The notes under the pieces are model-generated. The model was given only the letters and a program-made list of their open reading frames with translations. It was not told where the DNA came from and ran no database searches. A stretch of DNA of 64,000 nt from Flavobacterium macacae (GTDB taxonomy: Bacteria > Bacteroidota > Bacteroidia > Flavobacteriales > Flavobacteriaceae): positions 108,195-172,194 of the forward strand of contig NZ_RQVR01000007.1 of the NCBI RefSeq assembly GCF_003865365.1, read 5' to 3'. Shown piece after piece: positions 7,479 through 17,513 of this stretch; position 1 is the stretch's first letter, and each line of letters starts with the position of its first letter. The position numbers and the translations under genes are program-made.

Positions 7479-10427
7479 ATGTCTGAAGAGAGAGTAATAA
7501 GAATAAACAAGGTTTTAAGGGAATTGAATATTTCGTTAGATAGAGCCGTTGATTATCTAAAAGATAAGGGAATTGCTATTGATGCAAATCCAAACGCAAA
7601 AATATCTGAGAATGAATTCAGTATCCTGCAAAGTCAATTTGCTGGCGATAAGGGTAAAAAAGAGGCTTCCATAGAGGTTGGGGAAGAAAAAAGAAAAGAG
7701 AAAGAAGCGTTGCGTTTAGAAAGAGAAAAAGAAATTGAAGAAAAACGCAAACAAGACGAGGAACGTCAACGTCAAGAAGTAATCAAAGCGAAGGCCACGT
7801 TAGCGGGTCCTAAGCAAGTTGGTAAAATCGATTTAGAGTCAAAAGCTCCAGCGGTTGCTCCAACGCCTAAAGCTGTTGAACCGACTCCGACTCCAAAAAA
7901 ACCTGAAGAAAAACCAGTTGTTGAACCGGTGAAGGAAGTTCCAGTTGCAAAAGTGGAAGCTCCGAAAGTGGAAGAAACAAAACCAACGGAAGCTCCTGTA
8001 GTAAAAGCAGAAGCGCCAAAAACAGAAACTCCGAAAGTGGAAGCTCCGAAAGTAGTTGCGCCAAAAGCGGAAGCTAAGCCTGTTGTGGCTCCAGTTGCGA
8101 AACAAGAAGAAAAGAAAGAGGAGAAAAAAGAAACTCCTGCTCCAGTTGCAAATGCTCCAGAAGGTGAACAGCCGGCTGACGAAGCAATTACAACACAATA
8201 TCAAAAATTATCTGGTACTACTTTTACGGGACAGACTATTGACTTGTCACAATTCAATAAGCCTAAGAAGAAAAAAGAAGAGCCAAAAATTGTTCCAAAC
8301 AAGCCGGGAACTCCTGGTGCTGCAAATGCGAACAATAATAACAAAAACAAGAGAAAGAGAATTCCAGGAAAACCAGGCACTCCAGGTCAAGGTGGCGGTG
8401 TGGCGACTCCCGGGAATATCATTCGTCCAAATACTCAAGGTGGTGGAAACAATGCAAACAGAAGTGCAAGACCTGGTTTCGTAAAAGGGAACAGGCCGGC
8501 AATTGTTGCAAAAGTAGAGCCTACAGAAGAAGAAGTTAAAAATCAAATTAGAGAGACTTTAGAAAAGCTTCAAGGTAAAGGAAGCAAATCTAAAGCGGCT
8601 AAATATAGAAGAGACAAAAGAGATACGCACCGTCAAAAATCAGATGATGAGCAAAGAGCTATCGAAGAAGGAAGCAAAACAATCAAGGTAACAGAATTCG
8701 TTACAGTTGGGGAAGTTGCAACCATGATGGATGTGCCGATTACTAAAGTTATCGGAACGTGTATGTCACTTGGAATCATGGTTACCATGAACCAGCGTCT
8801 TGACGCAGAAACATTGTCTATCGTTGCTGATGAATTTGGATATGAAGTAGAATTTATTACTACTGATATTGAAGAAAACCAAGAAATCATCGAAGACAGA
8901 GAAGAAGATTTAGTATCAAGAGCTCCAATCGTTACCGTAATGGGTCACGTCGATCACGGTAAAACATCTCTTTTGGATTACATCCGTAAAGAAAATGTTA
9001 TCGCTGGGGAATCTGGAGGAATCACGCAGCACATTGGTGCTTATGCAGTGACTCTTGATAACGGTCAAAAAATCACGTTCTTAGATACTCCTGGCCACGA
9101 AGCGTTTACCGCGATGCGTGCCCGTGGAGCTCAAGTAACAGATATCGCAATTATTGTGGCTGCAGCGGATGATGATATCATGCCTCAGACTAAGGAAGCA
9201 ATCAGCCACGCACAGGCGGCGAATGTTCCGATGATTTTTGCAATCAACAAGGTAGATAAGCCAGCTGCTAATCCTGAGAAAATCAAGGAACAATTGGCAG
9301 GTATGAATTTGCTTGTTGAAGATTGGGGTGGAAAATACCAATCGCATGATATTTCTGCAAAAGTAGGAACGGGTATGAAAGAGCTTCTGGAGAAAATTTT
9401 ATTAGAAGCGGAATTATTAGACTTAAAAGCAAATCCAACAAAACCTGCTGTGGGAACTGTAGTGGAAGCGCAATTAGATAAAGGTAGAGGTTATGTAACT
9501 ACAATTTTAGTTCTAGCCGGTACCTTAAGAGTTGGGGATTATGTATTGGCAGGAAAAAATCATGGTAAAATTAAGGCCATGTATGACGAAAGAGGAAATG
9601 CGGTTAAAGAAGCAGGACCTTCAACTCCAATTTCAATCCTTGGATTGGACGGAGCGCCAACTGCCGGTGATAAATTCAATGTTTTTGAAGAAGAGAGAGA
9701 AGCGAAACAAATTGCTGCAAAACGTACGCAGTTGATTCGTGAGCAATCTGCAAGAACTAAGAAACATACAACGCTTGCTGAACTTGGACGTAGAATTGCT
9801 CTAGGTCAATTTAAAGAATTGAACATCATTATTAAAGGTGACGTGGATGGTTCGGTAGAAGCATTGGCAGATTCATTCTCTAAATTATCTACTGAGGAAA
9901 TCGAAATCAAGATTATCCACAAAGGGGTGGGTGCAATTACAGAAACTGATGTCAACTTGGCGTCTGCTTCTGATGCAATCATCATTGGATTTAACGTTCG
10001 TCCTGCAGGGAATGCGAAGCAATTGGCAGATAAAGAAGAAATAGATATCCGTAATTACTCGATCATCTATGATGCAATTGACGACTTGAAAGATGCAATG
10101 GAAGGAATGCTTTCTCCTGAAATGAAGGAAGAAATTTCTGGAACTGCTGAAATTCGCGAGATTTTCAAAATTTCTAAAGTGGGTTCTATTGCTGGTTGTA
10201 TGGTTATGGATGGAAAAATCCTTAGAAGTTCAAGAATCCGCTTAATTCGTGAAGGAGTCGTAATCCATACTGGAGAATTGATCGCCCTGAAACGTTTCAA
10301 AGATGATGTGAAAGAAGTGGCTAAAGGATATGACTGCGGTATGCAGATCAAGGGATACAATGATATTCAAGAATATGATGTTATTGAATCATTCCAAGAA
10401 GTTGCAGTGAAGAAAAAATTGAAATAA
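7479..10427 (+). CDS. infB: Translation initiation factor IF-2
   Basis: This 982-residue GTPase delivers initiator tRNA to the 30S subunit. It has a short IF2_N domain at the start, a long linker (about 60-395) very rich in Pro, Ala, Lys and Glu with [12 protein letters not shown] repeats, and a second IF2_N-like domain (about 400-455). The G domain starts at about residue 488: G1 GHVDHGKT, G2 GGITQHIG, G3 DTPGHEAF and G4 NKVDK. Domain II and the C-terminal fMet-tRNA-binding domains follow. The linker is the variable part of IF-2 and is expected to be disordered. It is the last gene of the operon and is followed by two strong terminators. Confidence 0.97.
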   Translation: MSEERVIRINKVLRELNISLDRAVDYLKDKGIAIDANPNAKISENEFSILQSQFAGDKGKKEASIEVGEEKRKEKEALRLEREKEIEEKRKQDEERQRQEVIKAKATLAGPKQVGKIDLESKAPAVAPTPKAVEPTPTPKKPEEKPVVEPVKEVPVAKVEAPKVEETKPTEAPVVKAEAPKTETPKVEAPKVVAPKAEAKPVVAPVAKQEEKKEEKKETPAPVANAPEGEQPADEAITTQYQKLSGTTFTGQTIDLSQFNKPKKKKEEPKIVPNKPGTPGAANANNNNKNKRKRIPGKPGTPGQGGGVATPGNIIRPNTQGGGNNANRSARPGFVKGNRPAIVAKVEPTEEEVKNQIRETLEKLQGKGSKSKAAKYRRDKRDTHRQKSDDEQRAIEEGSKTIKVTEFVTVGEVATMMDVPITKVIGTCMSLGIMVTMNQRLDAETLSIVADEFGYEVEFITTDIEENQEIIEDREEDLVSRAPIVTVMGHVDHGKTSLLDYIRKENVIAGESGGITQHIGAYAVTLDNGQKITFLDTPGHEAFTAMRARGAQVTDIAIIVAAADDDIMPQTKEAISHAQAANVPMIFAINKVDKPAANPEKIKEQLAGMNLLVEDWGGKYQSHDISAKVGTGMKELLEKILLEAELLDLKANPTKPAVGTVVEAQLDKGRGYVTTILVLAGTLRVGDYVLAGKNHGKIKAMYDERGNAVKEAGPSTPISILGLDGAPTAGDKFNVFEEEREAKQIAAKRTQLIREQSARTKKHTTLAELGRRIALGQFKELNIIIKGDVDGSVEALADSFSKLSTEEIEIKIIHKGVGAITETDVNLASASDAIIIGFNVRPAGNAKQLADKEEIDIRNYSIIYDAIDDLKDAMEGMLSPEMKEEISGTAEIREIFKISKVGSIAGCMVMDGKILRSSRIRLIREGVVIHTGELIALKRFKDDVKEVAKGYDCGMQIKGYNDIQEYDVIESFQEVAVKKKLK

Positions 10428-10447
10428 TCAATTTATATAAATAAAAA

Positions 10448-10475
10448 AATCCCGAGCAATCGGGATTTTTTTTTG
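10448..10475. terminator. Terminator after infB
   Basis: An 8-bp stem (AATCCCGA, 10448-10455; TCGGGATT, 10460-10467) with a GCAA tetraloop is followed by a run of T. It lies 20 bp after the infB stop codon. Confidence 0.88.
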
Positions 10476-10490
10476 CCTGTTTTGAATTAA

Positions 10491-10522
10491 AAAAGACCTT
10501 CTGGATAGAAGGTCTTTTTTTT
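10491..10522. terminator. Second, bidirectional terminator between infB and the SPOR gene
   Basis: A perfect 12-bp stem (AAAAGACCTTCT, 10491-10502; AGAAGGTCTTTT, 10507-10518) is flanked by A on one side and T on the other, so it works on both strands. It borders the stop codon of the minus-strand SPOR gene and, with the hairpin at 10448, insulates the convergent genes. Confidence 0.85.
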
Positions 10523-10910
10523 ATTTGGTAGGCTTAATTACGATCGCATTTGGATATTTCTTCCGCAGATCATTAAGGTTCTTTTCGGCTTCAATTTTTG
10601 TTTTGAAGTTTCCGATCCATACTTTATAGGTTGGTGTATTAAAAACGATTGTACCATCTAAATTTCTAAACTCTTTCCTGAATTCAGCAAGTGTTTTCTT
10701 TGCGTTTTCACTATCGCCATTATAAACTTGAATTTTATAGCGTTCGTTTACGGTTAATGAGCCATTAATTTTTCTTTTTTCGGCTAGTAATTGCTCAAAT
10801 TTTGGGTCTTGAGTAACTTTTATATTCTTTTCTTGTGAGTAAGCAGAAATTGATAAAAGTGCTATAAAAGAAACATTTAGCAGTGCTGATTTTGGACTTA
10901 AAATTCTCAT
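10521..10910 (-). CDS. Small secreted SPOR-domain protein
   Basis: This 129-residue protein has an N-terminal signal sequence (hydrophobic NVSFIALLSISAYSQ, cleaved near residue 25). A C-terminal SPOR-like domain follows: YKIQVYNGDSENAKKTLAEF, then YKVWIGNFKTKIEAEKNLNDLRKKYPNAIVI. SPOR domains bind denuded glycan strands of peptidoglycan, so a periplasmic envelope role is likely. The start at 10910 is chosen because the alternative start at 10931 lies inside the -7 promoter box (10929-10936, minus strand). The gene is divergent from the act operon. Confidence 0.88.
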   Translation of the reverse strand: MRILSPKSALLNVSFIALLSISAYSQEKNIKVTQDPKFEQLLAEKRKINGSLTVNERYKIQVYNGDSENAKKTLAEFRKEFRNLDGTIVFNTPTYKVWIGNFKTKIEAEKNLNDLRKKYPNAIVIKPTK

Positions 10911-10928
10911 AATGAAGTTAGTTTTGTG

Positions 10929-10936
10929 CAAATATA
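10929..10936 (-). promoter_or_regulatory. Promoter -7 box of the SPOR gene
   Basis: CAAATATA on the plus strand reads TATATTTG on the minus strand, a perfect -7 box, followed by GCAC as in other promoters of this window. It lies 18 bp before the chosen start codon at 10910. Confidence 0.7.
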
Positions 10937-11011
10937 ATATTTACCATTTGATTGAAATTTAAAAAAATTATTTAGAATTAGTATAAATTGGTATTAAGGC
11001 TTCTTTAGGTT

Positions 11012-11041
11012 TTTGATAATAGTTCTTTAGTCGTATTTTTG
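11012..11041 (+). promoter_or_regulatory. Promoter of the act-cox operon
   Basis: TTTG (11012-11015), an 18-bp spacer and TATTTTTG (11034-11041) match the Bacteroidetes promoter consensus very well. The start codon of actA lies 88 bp downstream, giving a leader of about 80 nt. No other convincing promoter is seen before coxA ends at 22,630, so all eight genes are probably one transcript. Confidence 0.75.
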
Positions 11042-11129
11042 TGCAAAGTTTTAAATAAGGTATGCAATTTTTTAATATTCTTTAAATAGAAAAAACCATA
11101 TCAAATTTAGTCGATAATCATTTTTAAAT

Positions 11130-12455
11130 ATGAAAAAGGTGGGTAATCCTAATTCGATTTCACGAATACTACTGTTCAGTTTAGCGTTAATGCTAACATT
11201 TTCCGTTTCGTCTTTTGCTCAAGAAACAGCTGCTATGCCAGCTGCCGAAACTGCGGCTCCTGCTGCTGGTGCCGGTGATGTTGCTGCGGGAAAAGCTCTT
11301 TTTAATTCCAATTGTGCTGCGTGTCACAAATTAGATGGCGCGATGACTGGTCCTGCTTTAAGAGGAGTGACCGAAAGACATGATACAAAATGGCTTCATG
11401 ATTGGATTAAAGATAGTCAAAAGATGATCAAAGCAGGTGATCCTGCTGCGGTAAAAGTTTTTAATGAGTATAACAAGTCAGTGATGACTGCATTTCCTCA
11501 GTTGTCAGATGCGGATATTGATAATATCTTAGCGTATACTTCTGAGCCGAAAGCAGAAAAACCTGCTCCTGCTCCTGGTGAGTCTGCGGGTGCTGGAGGT
11601 GGAGAAGGAAGTGGAGTTTCTAACAATATTATTCTTGGTGCCTTGGCATTGGTAATGATGATGTTGGTTGTGATGCTTGTTCTTGTGAATAAAGTATTAG
11701 GTAAAGTGGCGAAAGCTAACGGTATCGAGCCTGCTCACAAAGAGCCTGTAACTCCGATTTGGGTTGCATTTGCAAGAAACCAATTTTTAGTTCTGGTAAC
11801 TTCAATTGTTTTATTGCTGGCAAGTGGTTACTTTGTCTATGGTTATTTTATGCAGGTGGGTGTGGATCAAGGTTATCAGCCGATTCAGCCAATCCACTAT
11901 TCTCATAAAATCCATGCTGGTGATAATGGTATTGATTGTAAATACTGCCACTCTTCGGCTAGATCAAGTAAAAGTGCAGGTATTCCTTCTTTGAATGTTT
12001 GTATGAACTGCCATAAGAATATTTCTGAGGTTGCTGAAGAAACAGCAACGCCAGAACACAGCAAGGCGTTTTACGACGGAGAGATCCAGAAGTTGTACAA
12101 TGCAGTAGGTTGGGATAAGGCAACTCAAAAATACACAGGAAAAACGGAGCCGGTTAAATGGGTTAGGATTCATAATCTTCCAGATTTTGTTTACTTTAAT
12201 CACTCGCAGCACGTAATTGTTGGAGGTATTGAATGCCAGACATGTCACGGTCCGGTTGAGACGATGGAAGTTATGGAGCAGCATTCGTCCTTGACAATGG
12301 GTTGGTGTATTGACTGCCACCGCAAGACTGATGTGAAAATGGAAGGCAATGCTTATTATGACAAAATTCACGCAGAACTTGCTAAAAAATATGGCAAAGA
12401 AAAGCTTACTGCTGCAGAAATGGGTGGTTTAGAGTGTGGAAAATGCCACTATTAA
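11130..12455 (+). CDS. actA: Alternative Complex III subunit A: multiheme cytochrome c with an extra monoheme domain
   Basis: This 441-residue protein has a signal peptide (cleaved after SSFA, about residue 30). A class I cytochrome c domain carries CAACH (62-66). Two membrane helices (about 164-190 and 218-245) and a periplasmic five-heme domain follow, with CKYCH (270), CMNCH (291), CQTCH (369), CIDCH (393) and CGKCH (436). The five-heme part is typical ActA, which passes electrons from menaquinol oxidation to cytochrome c or the oxidase. The N-terminal monoheme domain makes six heme sites in one chain. A low-complexity Ala/Pro/Gly linker joins it to the membrane. It is the first gene of the operon. 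Confidence 0.95.
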   Translation: MKKVGNPNSISRILLFSLALMLTFSVSSFAQETAAMPAAETAAPAAGAGDVAAGKALFNSNCAACHKLDGAMTGPALRGVTERHDTKWLHDWIKDSQKMIKAGDPAAVKVFNEYNKSVMTAFPQLSDADIDNILAYTSEPKAEKPAPAPGESAGAGGGEGSGVSNNIILGALALVMMMLVVMLVLVNKVLGKVAKANGIEPAHKEPVTPIWVAFARNQFLVLVTSIVLLLASGYFVYGYFMQVGVDQGYQPIQPIHYSHKIHAGDNGIDCKYCHSSARSSKSAGIPSLNVCMNCHKNISEVAEETATPEHSKAFYDGEIQKLYNAVGWDKATQKYTGKTEPVKWVRIHNLPDFVYFNHSQHVIVGGIECQTCHGPVETMEVMEQHSSLTMGWCIDCHRKTDVKMEGNAYYDKIHAELAKKYGKEKLTAAEMGGLECGKCHY

Positions 12456-12489
12456 TCAAATTTATTAAGATAATTTATATATAATATAC

Positions 12490-15400
12490 ATGTCATCAAA
12501 CAAAAAATACTGGAAAAGTGTTGAAGAACTAAACGATAATAGTTCTATTGTTGAGACGCTCAGAAATAACGAATTCGCGGAGCCTATTCCGGTGGAAGAG
12601 TTTTTAGGAGATAAAGAATCATTATCAGCATCGTCAACATCACGTCGTGATTTCTTAAAATATGTTGGATTTAGTACAGCTGCTGCTTCTTTGGTAGCTT
12701 GCGAAGGTCCGGTTATTAAATCGATACCTTATGTAGTGCAGCCGGAAGAAATTATTCCTGGGGTTGCGGATTATTACGCTACAACTATTGCTGATGGTTT
12801 TGATTTTGCAAATATCTTGATCAAAACACGTGAAGGCCGTCCTATTAAAGTGGAAAACAATACGCTTGATGGCGTAAAGCTTAGTGCTAACGCAAGAGTT
12901 CACGCTTCTGTTCTTTCTTTATATGACAGCACTCGTTTAAAACAGCCAAAAATTGCAAAAAAATCAGCTTCTTGGTCTGATGTTGATGCAAAAGTTAAGG
13001 CGAGCTTGAATGAGGCAAGAACTGCAGGAAGCCAAGTTGTTTTGCTTACAAATACAATGGCGAGTCCATCTACTGATAAATTAATTGCTGAATTCATTGC
13101 TAAAAACCCATCTGCAAAACATGTAGTTTATGATGCGGTTTCTGAATCAAATGCTTTGGATGCTTTCCAGATGGCTTATGGTGAAAGAGCTTTAGCTAAT
13201 TATGATTTTGCAAAAGCAAATACAATCGTTTCTGTTGGTGCAGATTTCTTAGGAGATTGGCAAGGTGGTGGATTCGACTCAGGATATGCAAAAGGACGTG
13301 TTCCAAGAAACGGAGTGATGTCTAAGCATATTCAAATAGAAGCAAATATGTCTATGTCAGGTGCAAATGCTGACAAACGTATTCCTTTGACTATTACTGA
13401 CCAAAAGCATGCTTTGGTTAAAATATATAATGTAATTACAGGTGCTTCGGTTGGTACTCAAAAAGTAGCAAGGGAAGAAGAAGTGATGAAAGCGGCACAG
13501 CAATTAAAAGCAGCTGGTTCAAAAGGAGTTTTGGTTTCTGGTTTAGATGATGTAAATGCGCAGTTGCTTGTTTTTGCAATCAACAATGTATTGCAATCTC
13601 AAGCCTTCAATCCTTCAGAGGCTAGATTGACTAGAAAAGGTGATGCCAAAGCGGTTGCTAAATTAGTAGCTGATATGAAAGCGGGAAGTGTTCATACATT
13701 AATTATGAGCGGTGTGAACCCAGTTTACACGCTTGCTGCTTCAAAAGATTTTGCTGAAGGATTGAAAAAAGTAAAATTATCTGTTGCTTTTTCTTTGAAA
13801 GAAGATGAGACTGCAGTTCTTTCTTCAATCGCAGCGCCAGCTCCACACTACTTGGAGTCTTGGGGAGATGTTGCAATTTCTAAAGGAAACTTGAGCATCA
13901 CGCAGCCGACTATCCGTCCTTTATTTGATACGAGACAGTTCCAGGAAGCTTTATTGCTTTGGTCTGATAATTCAACTGCTTATTATGATTACTTAAAAGC
14001 AGCTGTAACTTCTTCGGTAAGCGGTATTACTTGGAATAAATTAGTTCATGATGGTTTTTATACTACGCCGGTAACTTCTGTGGCTTCTGGATCTGCTGAT
14101 TATGCAGCAGCGGCTTCTACTTTGGCGCAAGCTAAAAAAGCAGGAGATTTTGAATTAGTACTGTATACTAAAACAGGAATGGGAGATGGCCAGCAGGCAA
14201 ACAATCCTTGGTTGCAAGAATTCCCTGATCCGATCACTCGTGTATCTTGGGATAACTATGTAACTATTTCAAAAGCGGATGCTGCGAAACTAGACCTTGA
14301 AAACTTTAATGTTGCAAACGGTGGTTTGAATGGTAGCTATATTACTATTGAAGTTGGTGGAGTAAAACTGGAAAAAGTTCCGGTTATCATCCAGCCAGGT
14401 CAAGCTGTTGGAACAATTGGTGTTGCTCTTGGATACGGACGTAAAGAATCTATGAAACAAGAAATGCAGGTGGGTGTAAATGCATATACATTGTATGCTA
14501 ACTCAAATGCAAACCAAACTGCAAAAATCACAAAAGAAAGCGGAGATCACGAATTTGCTTGCGTGCAGCTGCAAAGAACGTTGATGGGCAGGGGTGATAT
14601 TATTAAGGAAACTACTTTAGATGTTTTTGAAAAAGAAGATGCTGAAGTTTGGAATCCTTCTCCAATGGTTTCATTGGATCACAATCCTGTTAAGGCCAAT
14701 ACGGTTGACTTATGGACTTCATTTGACCGTTCAGTCGGGCACCACTTTAAATTGTCAATTGACTTAAATTCATGTACAGGATGTGGCGCTTGCGTTATTG
14801 CTTGTCATGCTGAAAATAACGTTCCTGTTGTTGGAAAATCTGAGATTAGAAGAAGCCGTGATATGCACTGGTTGCGTATTGACAGGTATTATTCTTCTGA
14901 AGAGACTTTTGCAAAAGACGACGAGAAAAAAGAAAATTTTGATGGTTTGTTCGGAGACAAAGGTTCTTTAGGAGGTTTTGGACAATTAGAACATCCATCA
15001 GATAATCCACAAGTAGCATTCCAGCCGGTAATGTGCCAACACTGTAACCACGCTCCGTGTGAAACAGTTTGTCCAGTTGCGGCAACATCTCACGGCCGCC
15101 AAGGTCAAAACCACATGGCGTATAACAGATGTGTTGGAACGCGTTACTGTGCGAATAACTGTCCTTATAAAGTACGTCGTTTTAACTGGTTCTTATACAG
15201 CAAAAACTCAGAATTTGATTACCACATGAATGACGATTTAGGTCGTATGGTGTTGAATCCAGACGTAGTTGTTCGTTCAAGAGGAGTTATGGAAAAATGC
15301 TCAATGTGTATTCAAATGACACAGGCGGTTATTTTGAAAGCGAAACGTGAAGGAAAAGCAGTTGATACAAATGCATTTGAAACAGCTTGTTCTGCTGCAT

Positions 15401-15549
15401 GTACATCAGGATCAATGGTGTTTGGAGATGTTAATAATAAAGCAGATGAAATTGCTAAATTAGAAGAAGATCCAAGAATGTATCATTTATTAGAGCATGT
15501 TGGAACAAAACCTAATGTTTTCTATCACGTAAAAGTTAGAAATACCTAG
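12490..15549 (+). CDS. actB: Alternative Complex III subunit B: iron-sulfur subunit with a molybdopterin-oxidoreductase-like domain
   Basis: This 1,019-residue protein starts with a short cytoplasmic tail, then the twin-arginine motif SRRDFLK (51-57) and a lipobox-like LVAC (C71), so it should be exported folded and may be lipid-anchored. Residues about 80-720 resemble the molybdopterin oxidoreductase fold. The C-terminal 300 residues are a ferredoxin-like domain with CTGCGACVIAC (from 762), CQHCNHAPCETVCP (about 848), CVGTRYCANNCP (about 880) and CSMC (about 937), enough for four clusters. In known Alternative Complex III this large domain has no molybdenum cofactor and the clusters relay electrons. 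The gene follows actA by 34 bp. Confidence 0.95.
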   Translation: MSSNKKYWKSVEELNDNSSIVETLRNNEFAEPIPVEEFLGDKESLSASSTSRRDFLKYVGFSTAAASLVACEGPVIKSIPYVVQPEEIIPGVADYYATTIADGFDFANILIKTREGRPIKVENNTLDGVKLSANARVHASVLSLYDSTRLKQPKIAKKSASWSDVDAKVKASLNEARTAGSQVVLLTNTMASPSTDKLIAEFIAKNPSAKHVVYDAVSESNALDAFQMAYGERALANYDFAKANTIVSVGADFLGDWQGGGFDSGYAKGRVPRNGVMSKHIQIEANMSMSGANADKRIPLTITDQKHALVKIYNVITGASVGTQKVAREEEVMKAAQQLKAAGSKGVLVSGLDDVNAQLLVFAINNVLQSQAFNPSEARLTRKGDAKAVAKLVADMKAGSVHTLIMSGVNPVYTLAASKDFAEGLKKVKLSVAFSLKEDETAVLSSIAAPAPHYLESWGDVAISKGNLSITQPTIRPLFDTRQFQEALLLWSDNSTAYYDYLKAAVTSSVSGITWNKLVHDGFYTTPVTSVASGSADYAAAASTLAQAKKAGDFELVLYTKTGMGDGQQANNPWLQEFPDPITRVSWDNYVTISKADAAKLDLENFNVANGGLNGSYITIEVGGVKLEKVPVIIQPGQAVGTIGVALGYGRKESMKQEMQVGVNAYTLYANSNANQTAKITKESGDHEFACVQLQRTLMGRGDIIKETTLDVFEKEDAEVWNPSPMVSLDHNPVKANTVDLWTSFDRSVGHHFKLSIDLNSCTGCGACVIACHAENNVPVVGKSEIRRSRDMHWLRIDRYYSSEETFAKDDEKKENFDGLFGDKGSLGGFGQLEHPSDNPQVAFQPVMCQHCNHAPCETVCPVAATSHGRQGQNHMAYNRCVGTRYCANNCPYKVRRFNWFLYSKNSEFDYHMNDDLGRMVLNPDVVVRSRGVMEKCSMCIQMTQAVILKAKREGKAVDTNAFETACSAACTSGSMVFGDVNNKADEIAKLEEDPRMYHLLEHVGTKPNVFYHVKVRNT

Positions 15550-15584
15550 AAATAAATAATTAATCAGAAACAAGATAAAGGATT

Positions 15585-16988
15585 ATGTCGTCTCACTACG
15601 AAGCACCCATTAGAAAACCTTTAGTTATAGGTGATAAAACTTATCACGATGTAACAGTAGATGTAGCTGCACCTGTAGAAGGTAGAGCCAACAAACAATG
15701 GTGGATTGTATTTTCAATCGCATTAGCAGCTTTCCTTTGGGGAGTAGGCTGTATTATATACACCGTCTCTACTGGTATTGGTACATGGGGATTAAATAAA
15801 ACAGTTGGCTGGGCTTGGGATATCACGAACTTCGTTTGGTGGGTTGGTATCGGGCACGCAGGAACATTAATTTCAGCAGTACTTTTGTTATTCCGCCAGA
15901 AATGGAGAATGGCAATTAACAGATCTGCAGAAGCAATGACCATTTTCTCTGTAGTTCAAGCAGGTTTGTTCCCAATTATCCACATGGGCCGTCCATGGTT
16001 GGCATACTGGGTTTTACCAATTCCGAATCAATTTGGTTCTTTATGGGTAAACTTTAACTCACCATTGCTTTGGGACGTATTCGCAATTTCAACGTATCTT
16101 TCTGTATCATTGGTTTTCTGGTGGACAGGTTTGCTTCCAGATTTCGCAATGCTTAGAGATAGAGCGGTAACGCCTTTTACAAAAAGAGTGTATTCAATCT
16201 TAAGCTTCGGTTGGAGCGGTAGAGCAAAAGACTGGCAACGTTTTGAAGAAGTATCTTTGGTTCTTGCAGGTTTAGCTACGCCCCTTGTACTTTCAGTACA
16301 CACGATTGTATCTTTTGACTTTGCTACTTCTGTAATCCCAGGATGGCATACTACAATTTTCCCTCCGTACTTCGTTGCTGGAGCGGTATTCTCAGGATTT
16401 GCGATGGTAAACACCTTGCTGATCATTATGAGGAAAGTTTCAAACTTAGAAGCTTATATTACAGTACAGCACATCGAATTGATGAACATTGTAATCATGA
16501 TTACCGGTTCTATCGTAGGTGTAGCTTATATCACAGAGTTATTCGTAGCTTGGTATTCAGGAGTAGAGTATGAACAATATGCTTTCCTGAACAGGGCAAC
16601 AGGGCCATACGCTTGGGCTTACTGGGCGATGATGACTTGTAACGTTTTCTCTCCGCAATTCATGTGGTTCAAAAAATTAAGAACAAGTATCATGTTCTCT
16701 TTCGTTATCTCGATCGTAGTAAATATCGGTATGTGGTTTGAGCGTTTCGTAATTATCGTAACTTCGCTTCACAGAGATTACCTTCCGTCTTCTTGGACAA
16801 TGTTCTCACCAACATTTGTTGATATCGGAATCTACATTGGAACAATTGGTTTCTTCTTTGTATTATTCTTATTATATGCTAGATCTTTCCCAGTGATTGC
16901 TCAAGCAGAGGTTAAGACAATCTTGAAATCTTCAGGAGATAATTATAAAAAATTAAGAGAAGAAAATAAACATTCACACCATGAGTAA
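15585..16988 (+). CDS. actC: Alternative Complex III subunit C (NrfD/PsrC-like quinol-binding membrane subunit)
   Basis: This 467-residue polytopic protein has about ten transmembrane helices and the NrfD pattern: WDITNFVWWVGIGHAGTLISA, IIHMGRPW and IVSFDFATSVIPGWHTTIFPPYF. By analogy with solved Alternative Complex III structures it forms the menaquinol-oxidising site at the periplasmic side and a possible proton path. The C-terminus is hydrophilic and ends SHHE. Its last 8 bp overlap the start of actD, which suggests translational coupling. Confidence 0.95.
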   Translation: MSSHYEAPIRKPLVIGDKTYHDVTVDVAAPVEGRANKQWWIVFSIALAAFLWGVGCIIYTVSTGIGTWGLNKTVGWAWDITNFVWWVGIGHAGTLISAVLLLFRQKWRMAINRSAEAMTIFSVVQAGLFPIIHMGRPWLAYWVLPIPNQFGSLWVNFNSPLLWDVFAISTYLSVSLVFWWTGLLPDFAMLRDRAVTPFTKRVYSILSFGWSGRAKDWQRFEEVSLVLAGLATPLVLSVHTIVSFDFATSVIPGWHTTIFPPYFVAGAVFSGFAMVNTLLIIMRKVSNLEAYITVQHIELMNIVIMITGSIVGVAYITELFVAWYSGVEYEQYAFLNRATGPYAWAYWAMMTCNVFSPQFMWFKKLRTSIMFSFVISIVVNIGMWFERFVIIVTSLHRDYLPSSWTMFSPTFVDIGIYIGTIGFFFVLFLLYARSFPVIAQAEVKTILKSSGDNYKKLREENKHSHHE

Positions 16989-17505
16989 TAAAGTTATATA
17001 CGCTATTTATAATGATGATGATGTGCTTATGGATGCCGTTAAACAAACACGTGCTGCTCATCACCATATTGAAGAAATTTTCACTCCATTTCCAGTTCAC
17101 GGATTGGACAAAGCAATGGGAATCGCGCCGACAAGATTAGCAATTTGTGCTTTTATTTATGGAGTTTGCGGTTTGGCTTTTGCAACCTGGATGATGAATA
17201 ACATCATGATTGCTGACTGGCCACAAGATATTGGTGGAAAGCCAAGTTTCAGTTATATTGAAAACATGCCTGCTTTTGTGCCGGTAATGTTTGAAATGAC
17301 CGTATTCTTTGCGGCGCACTTAATGGTGCTTACTTTTTATATGAGAAGCAGGTTATGGCCGTTTAAATCAGCAGAAAATCCAGATGTAAGAACTACGGAT
17401 GACCATTTTTTAATGGAAGTTGCGGTTCACGGAGACGAAAATGAAATGATTTCATTTTTTCAAAATACTGGAGCAGTAGAAGTTAAAGTAATAGAAAAGC
17501 ATTAA
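16981..17505 (+). CDS. actD: Alternative Complex III subunit D (DUF3341)
   Basis: This 174-residue protein has a cytoplasmic N-terminal domain beginning VIYAIYNDDDVLMDAVKQTR, with a ferredoxin-like beta-alpha-beta pattern. Two transmembrane helices follow (about 53-73 and 95-120), then a soluble tail. This is the DUF3341 family, a structural subunit of Alternative Complex III without its own redox centre. It starts inside the end of actC and lies 8 bp before actE. Confidence 0.93.
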   Translation: MSNKVIYAIYNDDDVLMDAVKQTRAAHHHIEEIFTPFPVHGLDKAMGIAPTRLAICAFIYGVCGLAFATWMMNNIMIADWPQDIGGKPSFSYIENMPAFVPVMFEMTVFFAAHLMVLTFYMRSRLWPFKSAENPDVRTTDDHFLMEVAVHGDENEMISFFQNTGAVEVKVIEKH

Positions 17506-17513
17506 TACTAGAT

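Noticed and set aside
7839..8484. Long open frames on both strands across the IF-2 linker
   Set aside because: They arise from the skewed codons of the Pro/Ala/Lys/Glu-rich linker; the translations are low-complexity (Phe/Arg/Trp or Lys/Leu runs) and have no independent start signals.
10911..10931. Start of the SPOR protein at 10931
   Set aside because: The codon lies within the -7 promoter box, so the transcript would begin downstream of it.
12490..15549. A functional molybdenum enzyme
   Set aside because: The large domain resembles molybdopterin oxidoreductases, but the operon is clearly Alternative Complex III, whose ActB is known to lack the cofactor.
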